Source: Actinomycetes bacterium
Lineage (GTDB): Bacteria; Actinomycetota; Acidimicrobiia; Acidimicrobiales; RAAP-2
DNA: 7,236 nt
Reading direction: 5' to 3'
NCBI GenBank assembly: GCA_021784205.1
Contig: JAJXTB010000120.1
Coordinates: forward strand, 1 to 7,236
This document shows, piece by piece, positions 5,927 to 7,236 of the stretch. The position numbers and the translations under genes were made by a program. Positions within the stretch are counted from its first letter, which is position 1; every line of letters begins with the position of its first letter. The notes beneath the pieces are model-generated. The model had not been told where the DNA came from and made no database searches. It saw nothing but the letters and a program-made list of their open reading frames with translations.

Positions 5927-5970
5927 CGCTCTTCGAAAACTGAGCCAAAACGCTCACCGAAAAGTGAGCC
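5927..5970. repeat. Paired 20-bp direct repeats at the IS21 right end
   Basis: CGCTCTTCGAAAACTGAGCC (5927-5946) and CGCTCACCGAAAAGTGAGCC (5951-5970) match at 17 of 20 positions, 24 bp apart start to start. IS21-family ends carry multiple such repeats, which are thought to be IstA binding sites. They lie just inside the TGTCAA at 5921 and end 12 bases from the istB stop codon. Confidence 0.78.
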
Positions 5971-5982
5971 AGTCCGTTGTCC

Positions 5983-7110
<1,128 letters not shown>

Positions 7111-7113
7111 TGT

Positions 7114-7157
7114 CCGCGTACACCCTGATATGTCGCTCCGCGTACGGGCTGATATGT
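7114..7157. repeat. Paired 20-bp direct repeats at the second IS left end
   Basis: CCGCGTACACCCTGATATGT (7114-7133) and CCGCGTACGGGCTGATATGT (7138-7157) agree at 17 of 20 positions; the three differences are contiguous (ACC versus GGG). The start-to-start distance is 24 bp, identical to the repeats at 5927-5970. They are probably transposase binding sites. Confidence 0.75.
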
Positions 7158-7192
7158 AGGTCGCCATTGTTCAATTGATGTCGTTGAAGTGC

Positions 7193-7234
7193 CATCCTCC
7201 TTGGAGTTAGGACCAACCAACACCAAGGAGGATG
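7193..7234 (+). promoter_or_regulatory. Hairpin masking a ribosome binding site
   Basis: CATCCTCCTTGG (7193-7204) is the perfect reverse complement of CCAAGGAGGATG (7223-7234), with an 18-base loop that can add a GTT/AAC inner pairing. The 3' arm contains AAGGAGG (7225-7231), the ribosome binding site for a start at or just past the window edge. The 5' arm copies the CCTCCTT of the 16S rRNA tail. In RNA the hairpin would hide the site. Insertion sequences often use such structures to block translation from transcripts entering from outside. Confidence 0.55.
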
Positions 7235-7236
7235 AC

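Larger units (their letters stand above)
7111..7236 (+). mobile_element. Left end of a second IS21-like element (runs off the window)
   Basis: TGTCCGCGTACACCC at 7111 begins a terminus with the same layout as the IS21 end at 5921: TGT start and paired 20-bp repeats at 24-bp spacing. The repeat sequence is entirely different, so this is a separate element, facing right. It interrupts istA of the first element. No coding sequence of this element is inside the window. A ribosome binding site at 7225-7231 announces a plus-strand gene just beyond the edge. Assignment to IS21 rests on end structure only. Confidence 0.6.

Overview
The window looks like part of an accessory region of a GC-rich bacterium. 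An actinobacterium is my best guess, from the GC-rich codon use in the left third, GTG starts and strong GGAGG-type ribosome binding sites, but no marker gene settles this. Mobile DNA bounds both ends: the tail of an IS110-type transposase at the left edge and a stack of nested insertion sequences over the last 1.6 kb.

Left part (1-2851, all + strand): the last 32 codons of an IS110-family transposase are followed by a complete 676-residue ClC-family chloride channel or transporter. It carries two CBS domains and a C-terminal TrkA_C (RCK_C) domain. A -35-like TTGACA overlaps the transposase stop codon, so the IS end may help drive the ClC gene. A 168-residue SRPBCC/AHSA1-type protein follows, with its own strong ribosome binding site.

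Middle part (2852-5600): this stretch is less GC-rich, with wide spacers and three separate minus-strand genes. They encode a pyridoxamine-phosphate-oxidase-like split-barrel flavoprotein, a PhnB-like VOC-fold protein, and a small secreted protein of unknown family. The VOC gene has a near-consensus promoter so close to its ATG that the mRNA should be leaderless or nearly so. The secreted-protein gene is a self-contained unit with promoter, AGGAGG site, signal peptide and a perfect 20-bp terminator hairpin. I see no shared pathway linking these genes; they read as independently acquired single-gene units.

Right part (5678-7236): an IS3-family remnant (one end plus the last ~51 codons of orfB, minus strand) is cut off by an IS21-family element. 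The IS21 element has an intact istB and the last ~113 codons of istA, in a translationally coupled 4-base overlap. Its istA is in turn cut at about 7110 by the left end of a second IS21-like element that runs off the window. Both IS21-type ends show paired 20-bp repeats at exactly 24-bp spacing. The last 45 bases form a hairpin that would mask the ribosome binding site of the next gene.

No CRISPR array, tRNA, rRNA or recognisable defence system was seen. The best candidates for something undescribed are the secreted protein and the ClC variant with an altered proton-pathway residue plus a TrkA_C domain.
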